NCBI GenBank assembly: GCA_900547345.1
Contig: URGG01000073.1
Span: 1-10,549 of the forward strand
Source of the DNA: an uncultured Collinsella sp.
Lineage (GTDB): Bacteria > Actinomycetota > Coriobacteriia > Coriobacteriales > Coriobacteriaceae
Length of the DNA: 10,549 nucleotides
Reading direction: 5' to 3'
In this document: positions 1 to 6,606 of the stretch, piece after piece
Layout: the number at the start of each line of letters is the position of its first letter
Numbering within the stretch: the first letter of the stretch is position 1
The notes under the pieces: generated by a model
The model's database searches: none
The model's input: the letters and a program-made list of their open reading frames with translations, nothing else
Told to the model about the DNA's origin: nothing
Program-made: the position numbers and the translations under genes

Positions 1-1098
1 GGTTATGCCGGAAAGGGCGGCGGCCCGATCCTGAGCCAGACCACGCGCCGCCTGACGCATGGCGTCGCGCGCCGCCGCGTCATCGACCAGGTGCAGCAGC
101 TCATCGGCAAAGGCAGAACCGTCGATATCGGCATCGGCGCAGAGCACGCCGGCCCCGGCGTCGACCAGATAACGGGCATTGGTGGTTTGGTGATCGGCCG
201 TGGCGTGCGGGTACGGCACGAGCACCGAAGGCACGGCGAGTGCAGCGATCTCGGCCACGCTCGATGCGCCCGAACGCGAGAGCACCAAATCGGCAGCAGC
301 CAGCATATCGCCCATGTTGTCGATGTAAGGCTGGACGCGGTAACGCTTCGTCTCCTCGGGCGTCAGCGCCAAAGCGCGCTCGGTCTCCTCAAAGCCGTCG
401 GCACCCGTCGAATGCAACACATAGAGGTTCTTGCGCGAAAGCAGCTCGTTTTTGAGCGAAGCCACGCGCTCGTTGAGGTGCTGGGCGCCAAGTGAACCGC
501 CAAAGACGAGCAGCAGCGTAGCGTCCTCGGGAACGCCAAGTGCCTTGCGGCCGCGAGCGCGATCGCCCTCGATTACCGAGCGACGTACGGGGTTGCCGGT
601 CATGAGCACGTGGCCAGGGTCACCTTCGCGCTCAAAGACCGAACGCGCTGCCGGCACCGAGATGCACACGCGGGCGGCGTGGGAGTTCATCATCTTGTTG
701 GCCAGGCCCGGAACAGAGTTCTGCTCATGCAGCAGATACGGGACGCCTGCGCCCTTGCACCACCCCAGCAGTGGAACCTCGACATAGGCACCAAAACCGA
801 TGGCGGCATCGGGCTTGCCGACCTTTGAGAAATGACTGGCGAGCGCACGCTTGGCCTTGTTGACACGCCACAGCGAGGTCAGCGCCGTCCAAGGACGGGA
901 GCGGTCGAAGCCCGTGACCGTAATGGGCACAAAATCAAACCCAGCCTCGGGGACCAGACGACCCTCGAGCTTGCGCGACTGGCCCACGAACACAACGTGG
1001 TGGCCACGGTCACGCAGCTCTTCGGCCAAGGCGAGCGCGGGGTTGATGTGTCCTGCCGTGCCGCCGGCTGCAATAGCAACGGTCATTTTATCGGTCAT
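1..1098 (-). CDS. murG: MurG, lipid II-forming GlcNAc transferase (3' end cut by window edge)
   Basis: MurG is a peripheral membrane glycosyltransferase (GT28, GT-B fold) that moves GlcNAc from UDP-GlcNAc to lipid I, giving lipid II. Reading from the ATG at 1098 gives 366 open codons that reach base 1 without a stop. The E. coli protein has about 355 residues, so little should be missing. Visible motifs are the N-terminal glycine loop GGTAGH (12-17), HEQN (124-127), TGNPVR (167-172), FGGSLGAQHLN (199-209), RSGASSVAEI (275-284, with the nucleotide-binding Glu) and the PHATADHQTTNA stretch (297-308). The start is supported by AAGGGA 5 bases upstream. A second in-frame ATG at 1086 has no ribosome binding site. 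The first 11 bases overlap the end of ftsW, which suggests translational coupling. Identity is certain from motifs and context. Only the C-terminus is unseen. Confidence 0.97.
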   Translation of the reverse strand, partial: MTDKMTVAIAAGGTAGHINPALALAEELRDRGHHVVFVGQSRKLEGRLVPEAGFDFVPITVTGFDRSRPWTALTSLWRVNKAKRALASHFSKVGKPDAAIGFGAYVEVPLLGWCKGAGVPYLLHEQNSVPGLANKMMNSHAARVCISVPAARSVFEREGDPGHVLMTGNPVRRSVIEGDRARGRKALGVPEDATLLLVFGGSLGAQHLNERVASLKNELLSRKNLYVLHSTGADGFEETERALALTPEETKRYRVQPYIDNMGDMLAAADLVLSRSGASSVAEIAALAVPSVLVPYPHATADHQTTNARYLVDAGAGVLCADADIDGSAFADELLHLVDDAAARDAMRQAARGLAQDRAAALSGIT

Positions 1099-2608
1099 GG
1101 TAGTCCCTTCGTACACGCGGTCCCTGGTCGTCGGTACGCAGACGCGCCGACGGGTCCGAGTTCAAATCGATTCGATTATATCCGCCGCCCGCATTGCGAG
1201 GAGTGGGGCGCTGAGGACGACCTTGCGGCACCGTTCGCTGACGCGGGCGGGCTGCCGGCTCGGTCGCAGAGCCATCCAGGACGGTAAAACCGTTACGCGA
1301 AGATCGCTCGCCGCGCACGTGGGGCAAGCCGGCGGTACTCTCATCCATAACGGCAAAGCTCTCACGGCGGCGGTCATACTCATCGCGGCGGGCGCTCTCG
1401 TACGAAACGCGCAGGATCAACCCGGCAAGCATGAGCGACACAATAATCGACGAACCGCCGTAGCTAATAAACGGCAACGGTTTGCCCGTCATGGGAAACA
1501 CGTTGAGGATGCCCAGCGCGTTAATCAAAAACTGCACCGCGAGAATGACCGCGGAGCCAGACGCCATGAGCGCGCCCCGACGATCGGTCGCCTGCTCGGC
1601 AATGCGAAACGCCGAGTAGATCAGCATCGCAAACACCAAGAAGAACAGCACGGTTCCGACAAAACCGACTTCCTCGCCAATGATGGCCAAGATGTAGTCG
1701 TTGTGTGCCTCGGGCAGATACGAGTACTTCATGGTTGAGTTGCCGATGCCACGGCCGAACAGACCGCCCGAGGCAAAGGCCATGATGGCAAGCGTGGCCT
1801 GATAGCCGTCACCATACTCGTCGGCCCAAGGGTTCAAGGCAACCTGAATACGCACCATACGGTACGGCTCTGCGACAAGCGCAATCACGATCACGAGAAT
1901 GCCGAAGATTAGCACGCCGATGATAAATCTGGGGTCGAGACCCGCAAACAACGCCATGCACATGAGGGTCAACAGGATGATCAGGACAGTACCGAAATCG
2001 GGCTGGATAAAAATCAGAAAGAGCGAAATGCCCAGGTAGATGCCCATCTTGCGAAGGAATTCGTTGATGTTGCCACCGGGCGAAAAGAAGCGATCAAGCA
2101 TGATGGCCGAATACGCAATGGCAAATGGCTTTAAAAACTCGGAAGGCTGGAACTGAATACCGGCGATGTTGAGCCAGCGCGTGGCGCCGCGGCTGCCGCT
2201 GCCCACCAAGAACACCAGAAGCAGTAGCCCTATCATGCCGATAAGGAAGATCCTGAGCACATCCTCCCCAAACCAGCTGTCCGGCAAAACGCGCACGATG
2301 GCAATCAGCGCCAGAACACCGACCACGGCAAACGCGGCCTGTCGACCCAGAAAAAACGTCGCCGAGCCATTCTCGTGCAGCGCCTCGACCGAAGACGCCG
2401 AGTACACCATCAGCAGGCCAAAGCATACCAAGGTAAACAAGCAGGCCATGAATATCAAACGGGGGCGCATGATACGGGCGGGAACGCCGGCAATATAGCG
2501 TTCGCTAAACGACTGCCCGCCGCGGCTGGAACGCGGTGTGGTGCGACGTGAGGAAGCACGGTCCGAGTCGGGCCTCCTCATACCTTGTCGGGGGCTCTCC
2601 TCTCTCAC
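1088..2608 (-). CDS. ftsW: FtsW, SEDS-family septal peptidoglycan polymerase
   Basis: FtsW is a multipass SEDS glycosyltransferase that polymerises lipid II at the septum together with FtsI. The 506-residue product has a charged Arg/Ser-rich N-terminal tail (1-48), then about ten hydrophobic segments (about 49-402). Family motifs are GATRWLNIAG and QPSEFLK (141-160), QPDFGT (202-207), LPEAHNDYI (298-306; D304 matches the catalytic Asp of SEDS enzymes) and GKPLPFISYGGSS (375-387). A hydrophilic Arg/Pro/Asp-rich tail of about 100 residues (about 403-506) follows the last helix and is longer than in E. coli FtsW. The start is a GTG with AGGGG 5 bases upstream. The next ATG, codon 10 at 2581, is less well placed, with its purine-rich tract either 1 or about 14 bases away. 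murD ends 8 bp before the start, and murG overlaps the end. RodA is the alternative paralogue, but the cluster position argues for FtsW. Confidence 0.96.
   Translation of the reverse strand: MREESPRQGMRRPDSDRASSRRTTPRSSRGGQSFSERYIAGVPARIMRPRLIFMACLFTLVCFGLLMVYSASSVEALHENGSATFFLGRQAAFAVVGVLALIAIVRVLPDSWFGEDVLRIFLIGMIGLLLLVFLVGSGSRGATRWLNIAGIQFQPSEFLKPFAIAYSAIMLDRFFSPGGNINEFLRKMGIYLGISLFLIFIQPDFGTVLIILLTLMCMALFAGLDPRFIIGVLIFGILVIVIALVAEPYRMVRIQVALNPWADEYGDGYQATLAIMAFASGGLFGRGIGNSTMKYSYLPEAHNDYILAIIGEEVGFVGTVLFFLVFAMLIYSAFRIAEQATDRRGALMASGSAVILAVQFLINALGILNVFPMTGKPLPFISYGGSSIIVSLMLAGLILRVSYESARRDEYDRRRESFAVMDESTAGLPHVRGERSSRNGFTVLDGSATEPAARPRQRTVPQGRPQRPTPRNAGGGYNRIDLNSDPSARLRTDDQGPRVRRDYHDR
1104..1109 (-). 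promoter_or_regulatory. Ribosome binding site of murG
   Basis: The minus strand reads AAGGGA, followed by CTACC and then ATG, a 5-base spacer. It lies inside the last codons of ftsW and favours the ATG at 1098 over the one at 1086, which is preceded only by GATAAA. Confidence 0.7.
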
Positions 2609-2613
2609 CGCAA

Positions 2614-2618
2614 CCCCT
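2614..2618 (-). promoter_or_regulatory. Ribosome binding site that supports the GTG start of ftsW
   Basis: The minus strand reads AGGGG, then TTGCG, then GTG at 2608. It overlaps the murD stop codon (TAG at 2619-2617), so a ribosome finishing murD would end on the ftsW initiation site. Confidence 0.65.
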
Positions 2619-4023
2619 ATTCCATTTGTGATTTCGCTGTAGCGGCAAGCTGAGCCACGTAGTCCTTAAACACGCGGCCGCGCTCCTCATAGCCCGAGAA
2701 CTCATCGAACGAAGAGCAGGCAGGAGAAAGTAAGATCACGTCACCACGGCTCGAAAGCGAACGGGCAACGTCCACGGCGTCGCGCAGGTCATCCGCCTGG
2801 GCGATATCCACATCGCCATCGACATCAGCCTCGTCCATAGCGGCGGTGAAGCGCTCGCGCGCATCGCCAAAGCAGACGACCGAGCGCACGTTGTCCATAA
2901 CGACGCGCGCGAAGTCCGTGAGCGGAGTGCCCTTATCGTGGCCGCCGAGCAGCAAGATCACGTCGTCATCGGGAAATGCCGTCAGTGCCTTCTCGACCGC
3001 ATCGGTGTTAGTCGCCTTGGAATCGTTGACGTAGCGCACGCCGTCAATCTCGCCACACGGCTCCACGCGGTGCTCGAGCGGCTGGAACGAGGCCAGACCG
3101 CGGCAGACACCGTCGACATCGGCACCGACTGCCAAGGCAGCCGTGGCAGCGCACAGGGCATTGATAACATTGTGATGGCCCGAGATCTTGAGCTCGGATG
3201 TAGCGATGAGCGGGGTCTCGACACCCTTCAGACGCACGATCATCTTGCCATCGCGCACAAAGGCGGCATCCTCGCCCTCAGGCTCGTCAAAGGCAACCTT
3301 GCAGATGCGACGACCCGGCGTGTAGATGTACTCATCGAACTCGTGAATGCCGGCGTCTTCGACGTCGACAACCACCAGATCGTCATCGACCATATTGTCA
3401 AACAGTTTGATCTTGGCAAGCGCATAGTTCTTATGACTCTTATGCCAGCCCAAGTGGTCGGGAGTGATGTTGAGCAGCACCGCCACGCGGGGGTGGAGCT
3501 CGGTTGTCGTAGCAATCTGATAGCTCGAGAGCTCAGCCACAAACCACTCGTTGTGGGCTCGGCCGTCAATCTCGTTGACCGGCGGCTCGCCGATGTTGCC
3601 GACAGCAACGCTGGCCTCGCCGGCAGCCTTAAGCAGATAATCAGTCAGCGACGTGGTGGTCGTCTTGCCGTTGGTGCCCGTGATGGCAATCCAGTTATCG
3701 GGCGACAGGCGATAGGCAAACTCGGGCTCACCCATAATCTGGGCGGCATGCTCGCGCCCAGCCTTAAAGAAGCCCGAGAACTCCGAGATGCCCGGGCACG
3801 TCACGCATACGTCATAGGCGCCCTCGACCTGTTCGGTCCCATAGACAAACGACGCACCAGCAGCCTCGAGCGCACGCGTGGCGTCATTGGGCTCAGAGGT
3901 GCCACCGCCATACACGGTAACGGTACTTACGCGCTCGGGATGTGCCAGCGCCCAGCGGGCGACATCGAGACCGGATTTGCCCTGACCCAAAACGAGCAGG
4001 CTAAAGACATCAGCAAGAGACAT
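2617..4023 (-). CDS. murD: MurD, UDP-MurNAc-L-alanine:D-glutamate ligase
   Basis: MurD is the ATP-dependent cytoplasmic ligase that adds D-Glu to UDP-MurNAc-L-Ala. The 468-residue product has the three Mur ligase domains: an N-terminal Rossmann-like UDP-binding domain with VLGQGKSG (11-18), the central ATPase domain with P-loop GTNGKTTT (116-123), AELSSYQI (163-170) and NITPDHLGWH (185-194), and the C-terminal domain with EHRVE (317-321), NDSKATN (333-339), LGGHDKG (359-365) and SPACSSFDEF (433-442). K204 in ALAKIK lies where the carbamylated lysine of this family is expected. The pattern around the P-loop and the short NDSKATN motif fit MurD rather than MurC, MurE or MurF. The ATG lies 9 bp after the mraY stop with only a weak upstream purine tract, so coupling with mraY is likely. 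No missing residues were noticed. Confidence 0.97.
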   Translation of the reverse strand: MSLADVFSLLVLGQGKSGLDVARWALAHPERVSTVTVYGGGTSEPNDATRALEAAGASFVYGTEQVEGAYDVCVTCPGISEFSGFFKAGREHAAQIMGEPEFAYRLSPDNWIAITGTNGKTTTTSLTDYLLKAAGEASVAVGNIGEPPVNEIDGRAHNEWFVAELSSYQIATTTELHPRVAVLLNITPDHLGWHKSHKNYALAKIKLFDNMVDDDLVVVDVEDAGIHEFDEYIYTPGRRICKVAFDEPEGEDAAFVRDGKMIVRLKGVETPLIATSELKISGHHNVINALCAATAALAVGADVDGVCRGLASFQPLEHRVEPCGEIDGVRYVNDSKATNTDAVEKALTAFPDDDVILLLGGHDKGTPLTDFARVVMDNVRSVVCFGDARERFTAAMDEADVDGDVDIAQADDLRDAVDVARSLSSRGDVILLSPACSSFDEFSGYEERGRVFKDYVAQLAATAKSQME

Positions 4024-4032
4024 GAAAGACCA

Positions 4033-5052
4033 CTATCCCAACTGGAAGAACAGAGCAAGGCCAACGGCACCGAAGGCCGCAGCGATAATCCAAAAACGGA
4101 TGACGACCTTGGTCTCGGCCCAGCCCTTCTTTTCGAAATGATGATGGATGGGCGCCATAAGGAAGACGCGCTTGTGCGTAAAGTGGAAGTAGACAACCTG
4201 AATCATGACCGACAGGGTCTCAACGATAAACAGGCCGCCGATGATAAGGGAGACGACCTCGGTGTTGGTCATGATGGACGTGCAGGCAAACGCGGCGCCC
4301 AGGGCAAGCGAGCCGGTATCGCCCATAAAGATGCTCGCCGGATAGCAGTTGAACCACAGAAAGCCCAAGCAGGCACCGGCACACGCGGTGCAGAAGATGG
4401 ACAGGTTCACGTCTCCGTGCAAAAACGCCATGGCAGCCATGGCGAGCATGGCAATCATGGAGGTGCCGCCAGCAAGACCGTCAAGGCCATCGGTCAGGTT
4501 CACGGCATTAGAAAGACCGGCGATCATCAGCCAGCAAAAGACAATGTAGAGCCACGGGAACGAAAGGCCGCAGATGGTGGTCGAAAGCACGCCAAGGTCA
4601 ATCGTCAGGCCGCCGGGAAAACGAATCTCGGGGGCGACGCCGCACCAGTTAACGGCAAGTACCGTAAAGGTGACACAGATAATGGTTAGGCCGATCATCT
4701 TGGCATGAGGCGTCAGACCGAGCGAGCGCCCATGCGTAACGGAGGTCAGGTCGTCGATCAGGCCCAGCACGCCGGTCGCCAGCGTGGCGAGCAGCACGAG
4801 CACGAGCTCGGTGGTGAGCTTGCCCATCAGCAGGCAGGTCAGCGAAATCGCAACAAGGATGATGACGCCGCCCATGGTCGGCGTACCCTGTTTAATCAAA
4901 TGACGCTTGGGGCCGTCGGCTCGGACCTGTTGGCCGATACCCTCGACCTTCAGCAGCTTGATCCACCACGGCATGAGCAGCAGCGCAATGGCAGCGGCGA
5001 TGCCAAGCCCCAAAAAAGCCTGATACGTTGGATACGAGGGATTGCCGAACAT
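4033..5052 (-). CDS. mraY: MraY, phospho-MurNAc-pentapeptide transferase
   Basis: MraY is a polytopic membrane enzyme that transfers phospho-MurNAc-pentapeptide from the UDP carrier to undecaprenyl phosphate, giving lipid I. The 339-residue protein has about ten hydrophobic helices and the family signatures GTPTMGG (56-62), the paired aspartates GLIDDLT (97-103; D100 and D101), NAVNLTDGLDGLAGG (182-196), FMGDTGS (242-248; D245 matches the third catalytic Asp) and the histidine triad PIHHHFEKKGWAE (301-313). Length is close to the usual 320-360. The ATG is 3 bp downstream of the murF stop, and a GGAAGG sequence lies in the last codons of murF about 13 bases upstream. It is almost certainly co-transcribed and coupled with murF. 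The histidine triad separates it from WecA-like relatives. Confidence 0.98.
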   Translation of the reverse strand: MFGNPSYPTYQAFLGLGIAAAIALLLMPWWIKLLKVEGIGQQVRADGPKRHLIKQGTPTMGGVIILVAISLTCLLMGKLTTELVLVLLATLATGVLGLIDDLTSVTHGRSLGLTPHAKMIGLTIICVTFTVLAVNWCGVAPEIRFPGGLTIDLGVLSTTICGLSFPWLYIVFCWLMIAGLSNAVNLTDGLDGLAGGTSMIAMLAMAAMAFLHGDVNLSIFCTACAGACLGFLWFNCYPASIFMGDTGSLALGAAFACTSIMTNTEVVSLIIGGLFIVETLSVMIQVVYFHFTHKRVFLMAPIHHHFEKKGWAETKVVIRFWIIAAAFGAVGLALFFQLG

Positions 5053-5055
5053 GGG

Positions 5056-6480
5056 CTAGCACACACCTTCCACAAAGCGGTCGAGCTCAACAAAGCGGGA
5101 ACCCTTGACCAGTACAACATCATGTTTTTCAAGCGCGCCGCCCATGCGGTCGAGCACCTGCTGATAATCGGAGAACACCTGGATGCGGTCCTCGTCCATG
5201 CCCATCATGCGCGCGGCATCGGCCATAAGCTGGGCCAGCTCACCACCCACGCACGCCAGCATGTCGAGCTTCTTGGCGGCCGCGTAGGCGCCCACGAGCT
5301 CATGCATGCGAGGAGCCTCATCGCCCATCTCGCCCATCTCGCCCAGGATCGCCATGCGAGACCCCGTGCACGAAAGCGAGCACAGTAGATCGAGGCCAGC
5401 AGCCATGGATTCGGCACTGGCGTTATAGGAATCGTCGATGACGCGGGCACCGCTCTTGGCGCGCTTGATCTCCTGGCGGTGACCGGTGATCGTGAGGCCC
5501 CTAAAGGCAGCATCGATCTGCTCGGGCGTCACGCCCAGGCGATAGGAAACCGCGGCGGCCTTAACGGCATTAGGAACGGACTGCACGCCGGGGATGGCAA
5601 GCATAGTATCGATCGTCTCACCCTGGCCAAAATCGAGCGTAAAGACCGGACGTCCCTCGTCATCAACACGAATGTCGCGGGCACGGACCTCATCATCGTC
5701 CGAGACGCCGGCCAGCATCACATCGATACCAGCAGGCTGGGCGAACGTATCGCGAATGAACGGCGTAAAGTCGTCCTCACCGCCCAAAACCAGCAGCGGC
5801 AAGAAGTCGCCGGCGGCGCACATACCCTGGACAATCTCGGCCTTAGCGCGGGCGATGTTCTCGCGGCTGCCCAAAATGCCGATGTGAGAGGTACCAATCT
5901 TGCTTACGATGGCAAGGTTGGGATTGGCGGACTGGGACAGGCGCTCAATCTCGTGGAAATGGTTCATGCCCATCTCGAGCACCAGGACCTCGGTATCGGC
6001 CGGAGCGGAAAGCACCGTGAGCGGCATGCCGATCAGGTTATTAAAATTGCCCTTGGTGGCCCAGACACGATAGCGCTTGGCGAGCACGGCGGCGAGCACG
6101 TCCTTGGTCGTCGTCTTGCCGATGGAACCGGTAATGCCAACGACCAGGCAGCCAAGCTCCAGGCGATACGTGTGCGCCAAACGCAGCAGAAACTCCTCGG
6201 GATCATCGGTCAGCAGGATGGCGCACCCCTTGTCCTGCGCCAGCGAGACCAGCTCAGCCTCGGGCTCACGCGTCATCACGACGGCGCCGGCACCCGACTG
6301 GACGGCACGGGAAGCAAAATCATTGCCGTCGACGTTTTCACCGGGAAAGGCGACGAAAATCGTCCCTTCCTCGACCTGGCGCGAGTCGATAACGCACCCG
6401 CGGCATACCCGATCGGCTTCTCCCGTCACGGTTCGGGCCCCTGTTGCGGCCGCGAGGTTGTTGACGGCGATCTCTATCAT
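5056..6480 (-). CDS. murF: MurF, UDP-MurNAc-tripeptide:D-Ala-D-Ala ligase
   Basis: MurF adds the D-Ala-D-Ala dipeptide to the UDP-MurNAc-tripeptide in the cytoplasm, the last soluble precursor step. The 474-residue product shows the N-terminal substrate domain with IDSRQVEEGTIFVAFPGE (31-48), the ATPase domain with P-loop GITGSIGKTTTK (115-126), ATKGNFNNLIGMPLT (141-155) and LEMGMNHFHEI (168-178), and the C-terminal domain with DDSYNAS (349-355), ILGEMGEMG (378-386) and VLVKGSR (456-462). The GNFNN and EMGMNH motifs mark it as MurF rather than MurE, which has a similar N-terminal domain. One oddity is that the usual G-x-H-N-x-x-N-A motif at the end of the central domain reads GVQSVPNA (298-305), lacking the His-Asn pair. 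A strong AGGGGAG lies 5 bases before the ATG. The gene follows a 126-bp gap and heads a tightly packed run to murG. Confidence 0.97.
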   Translation of the reverse strand: MIEIAVNNLAAATGARTVTGEADRVCRGCVIDSRQVEEGTIFVAFPGENVDGNDFASRAVQSGAGAVVMTREPEAELVSLAQDKGCAILLTDDPEEFLLRLAHTYRLELGCLVVGITGSIGKTTTKDVLAAVLAKRYRVWATKGNFNNLIGMPLTVLSAPADTEVLVLEMGMNHFHEIERLSQSANPNLAIVSKIGTSHIGILGSRENIARAKAEIVQGMCAAGDFLPLLVLGGEDDFTPFIRDTFAQPAGIDVMLAGVSDDDEVRARDIRVDDEGRPVFTLDFGQGETIDTMLAIPGVQSVPNAVKAAAVSYRLGVTPEQIDAAFRGLTITGHRQEIKRAKSGARVIDDSYNASAESMAAGLDLLCSLSCTGSRMAILGEMGEMGDEAPRMHELVGAYAAAKKLDMLACVGGELAQLMADAARMMGMDEDRIQVFSDYQQVLDRMGGALEKHDVVLVKGSRFVELDRFVEGVC

Positions 6481-6485
6481 TGCAG

Positions 6486-6492
6486 CTCCCCT
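6486..6492 (-). promoter_or_regulatory. Strong ribosome binding site of murF
   Basis: The minus strand reads AGGGGAG, then CTGCA, then ATG, a 5-base spacer. Unlike mraY and murD, whose start sites lean on the gene upstream, murF has its own strong site. That fits its place as the first gene after an intergenic gap. Confidence 0.75.
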
Positions 6493-6517
6493 GTAAACCT
6501 AATAATGCTATCGGCGT

Positions 6518-6523
6518 ATTGTA
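6518..6523 (-). promoter_or_regulatory. Candidate -10 element of a murF promoter
   Basis: The minus strand reads TACAAT, one mismatch from TATAAT, followed by an AT-rich leader (TAGCATTATTAGGTTTACA) and the murF start about 38 bases downstream. No good -35 hexamer lies 16-18 bases upstream; the 17-base position reads ACCACG. There is no extended -10 TG. The -35 region is instead covered by the inverted repeat at 6535-6558, as might be seen at an activator-dependent or repressed promoter. This is inference only. Confidence 0.4.
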
Positions 6524-6534
6524 TCCCAGCGCCG

Positions 6535-6558
6535 CACATGCGTGGTGCAGGGCATGTG
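6535..6558. repeat. Perfect 7-bp inverted repeat (CACATGC-N10-GCATGTG), candidate operator
   Basis: Both arms match exactly with a 10-base spacer. It lies in the 126-bp gap between ftsI and murF, 12 bases upstream of the candidate -10 element. Arm centres about 17 bp apart, between one and two helical turns, could fit a dimeric DNA-binding protein. A hairpin with a 10-base loop is possible but has no T-run, so it does not look like a terminator. The binding protein, if any, cannot be named. Confidence 0.45.
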
Positions 6559-6606
6559 AACACCCTCATATGGGACAACAAACAACGCCCCAAAGATTGT
6601 AACCCC

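Noticed and set aside
851..1738. Plus-strand open frame of 295 codons antisense to ftsW and murG.
   Set aside because: The product is a basic, low-complexity reading of the reverse strand, and the sense strand is clearly ftsW and murG.
2938..4689. Plus-strand open frame of 583 codons antisense to murD and mraY.
   Set aside because: Both minus-strand genes here have complete family motifs, and the antisense product shows no recognisable domain, no membrane segment and a composition expected from reversed GC-rich codons.
5321..5345. Nearly three tandem copies of the 9-mer tcgcccatc.
   Set aside because: It encodes the GEMGEMG stretch of MurF, which matches the length of the usual GDMxELG motif, so it is coding constraint rather than a repeat element.
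6570..6590. GTTGTTTGTTGT tract flanked by GGGGC and CCC after ftsI, considered as a terminator.
   Set aside because: The T/G tract is a direct rather than inverted repeat and forms no useful stem.
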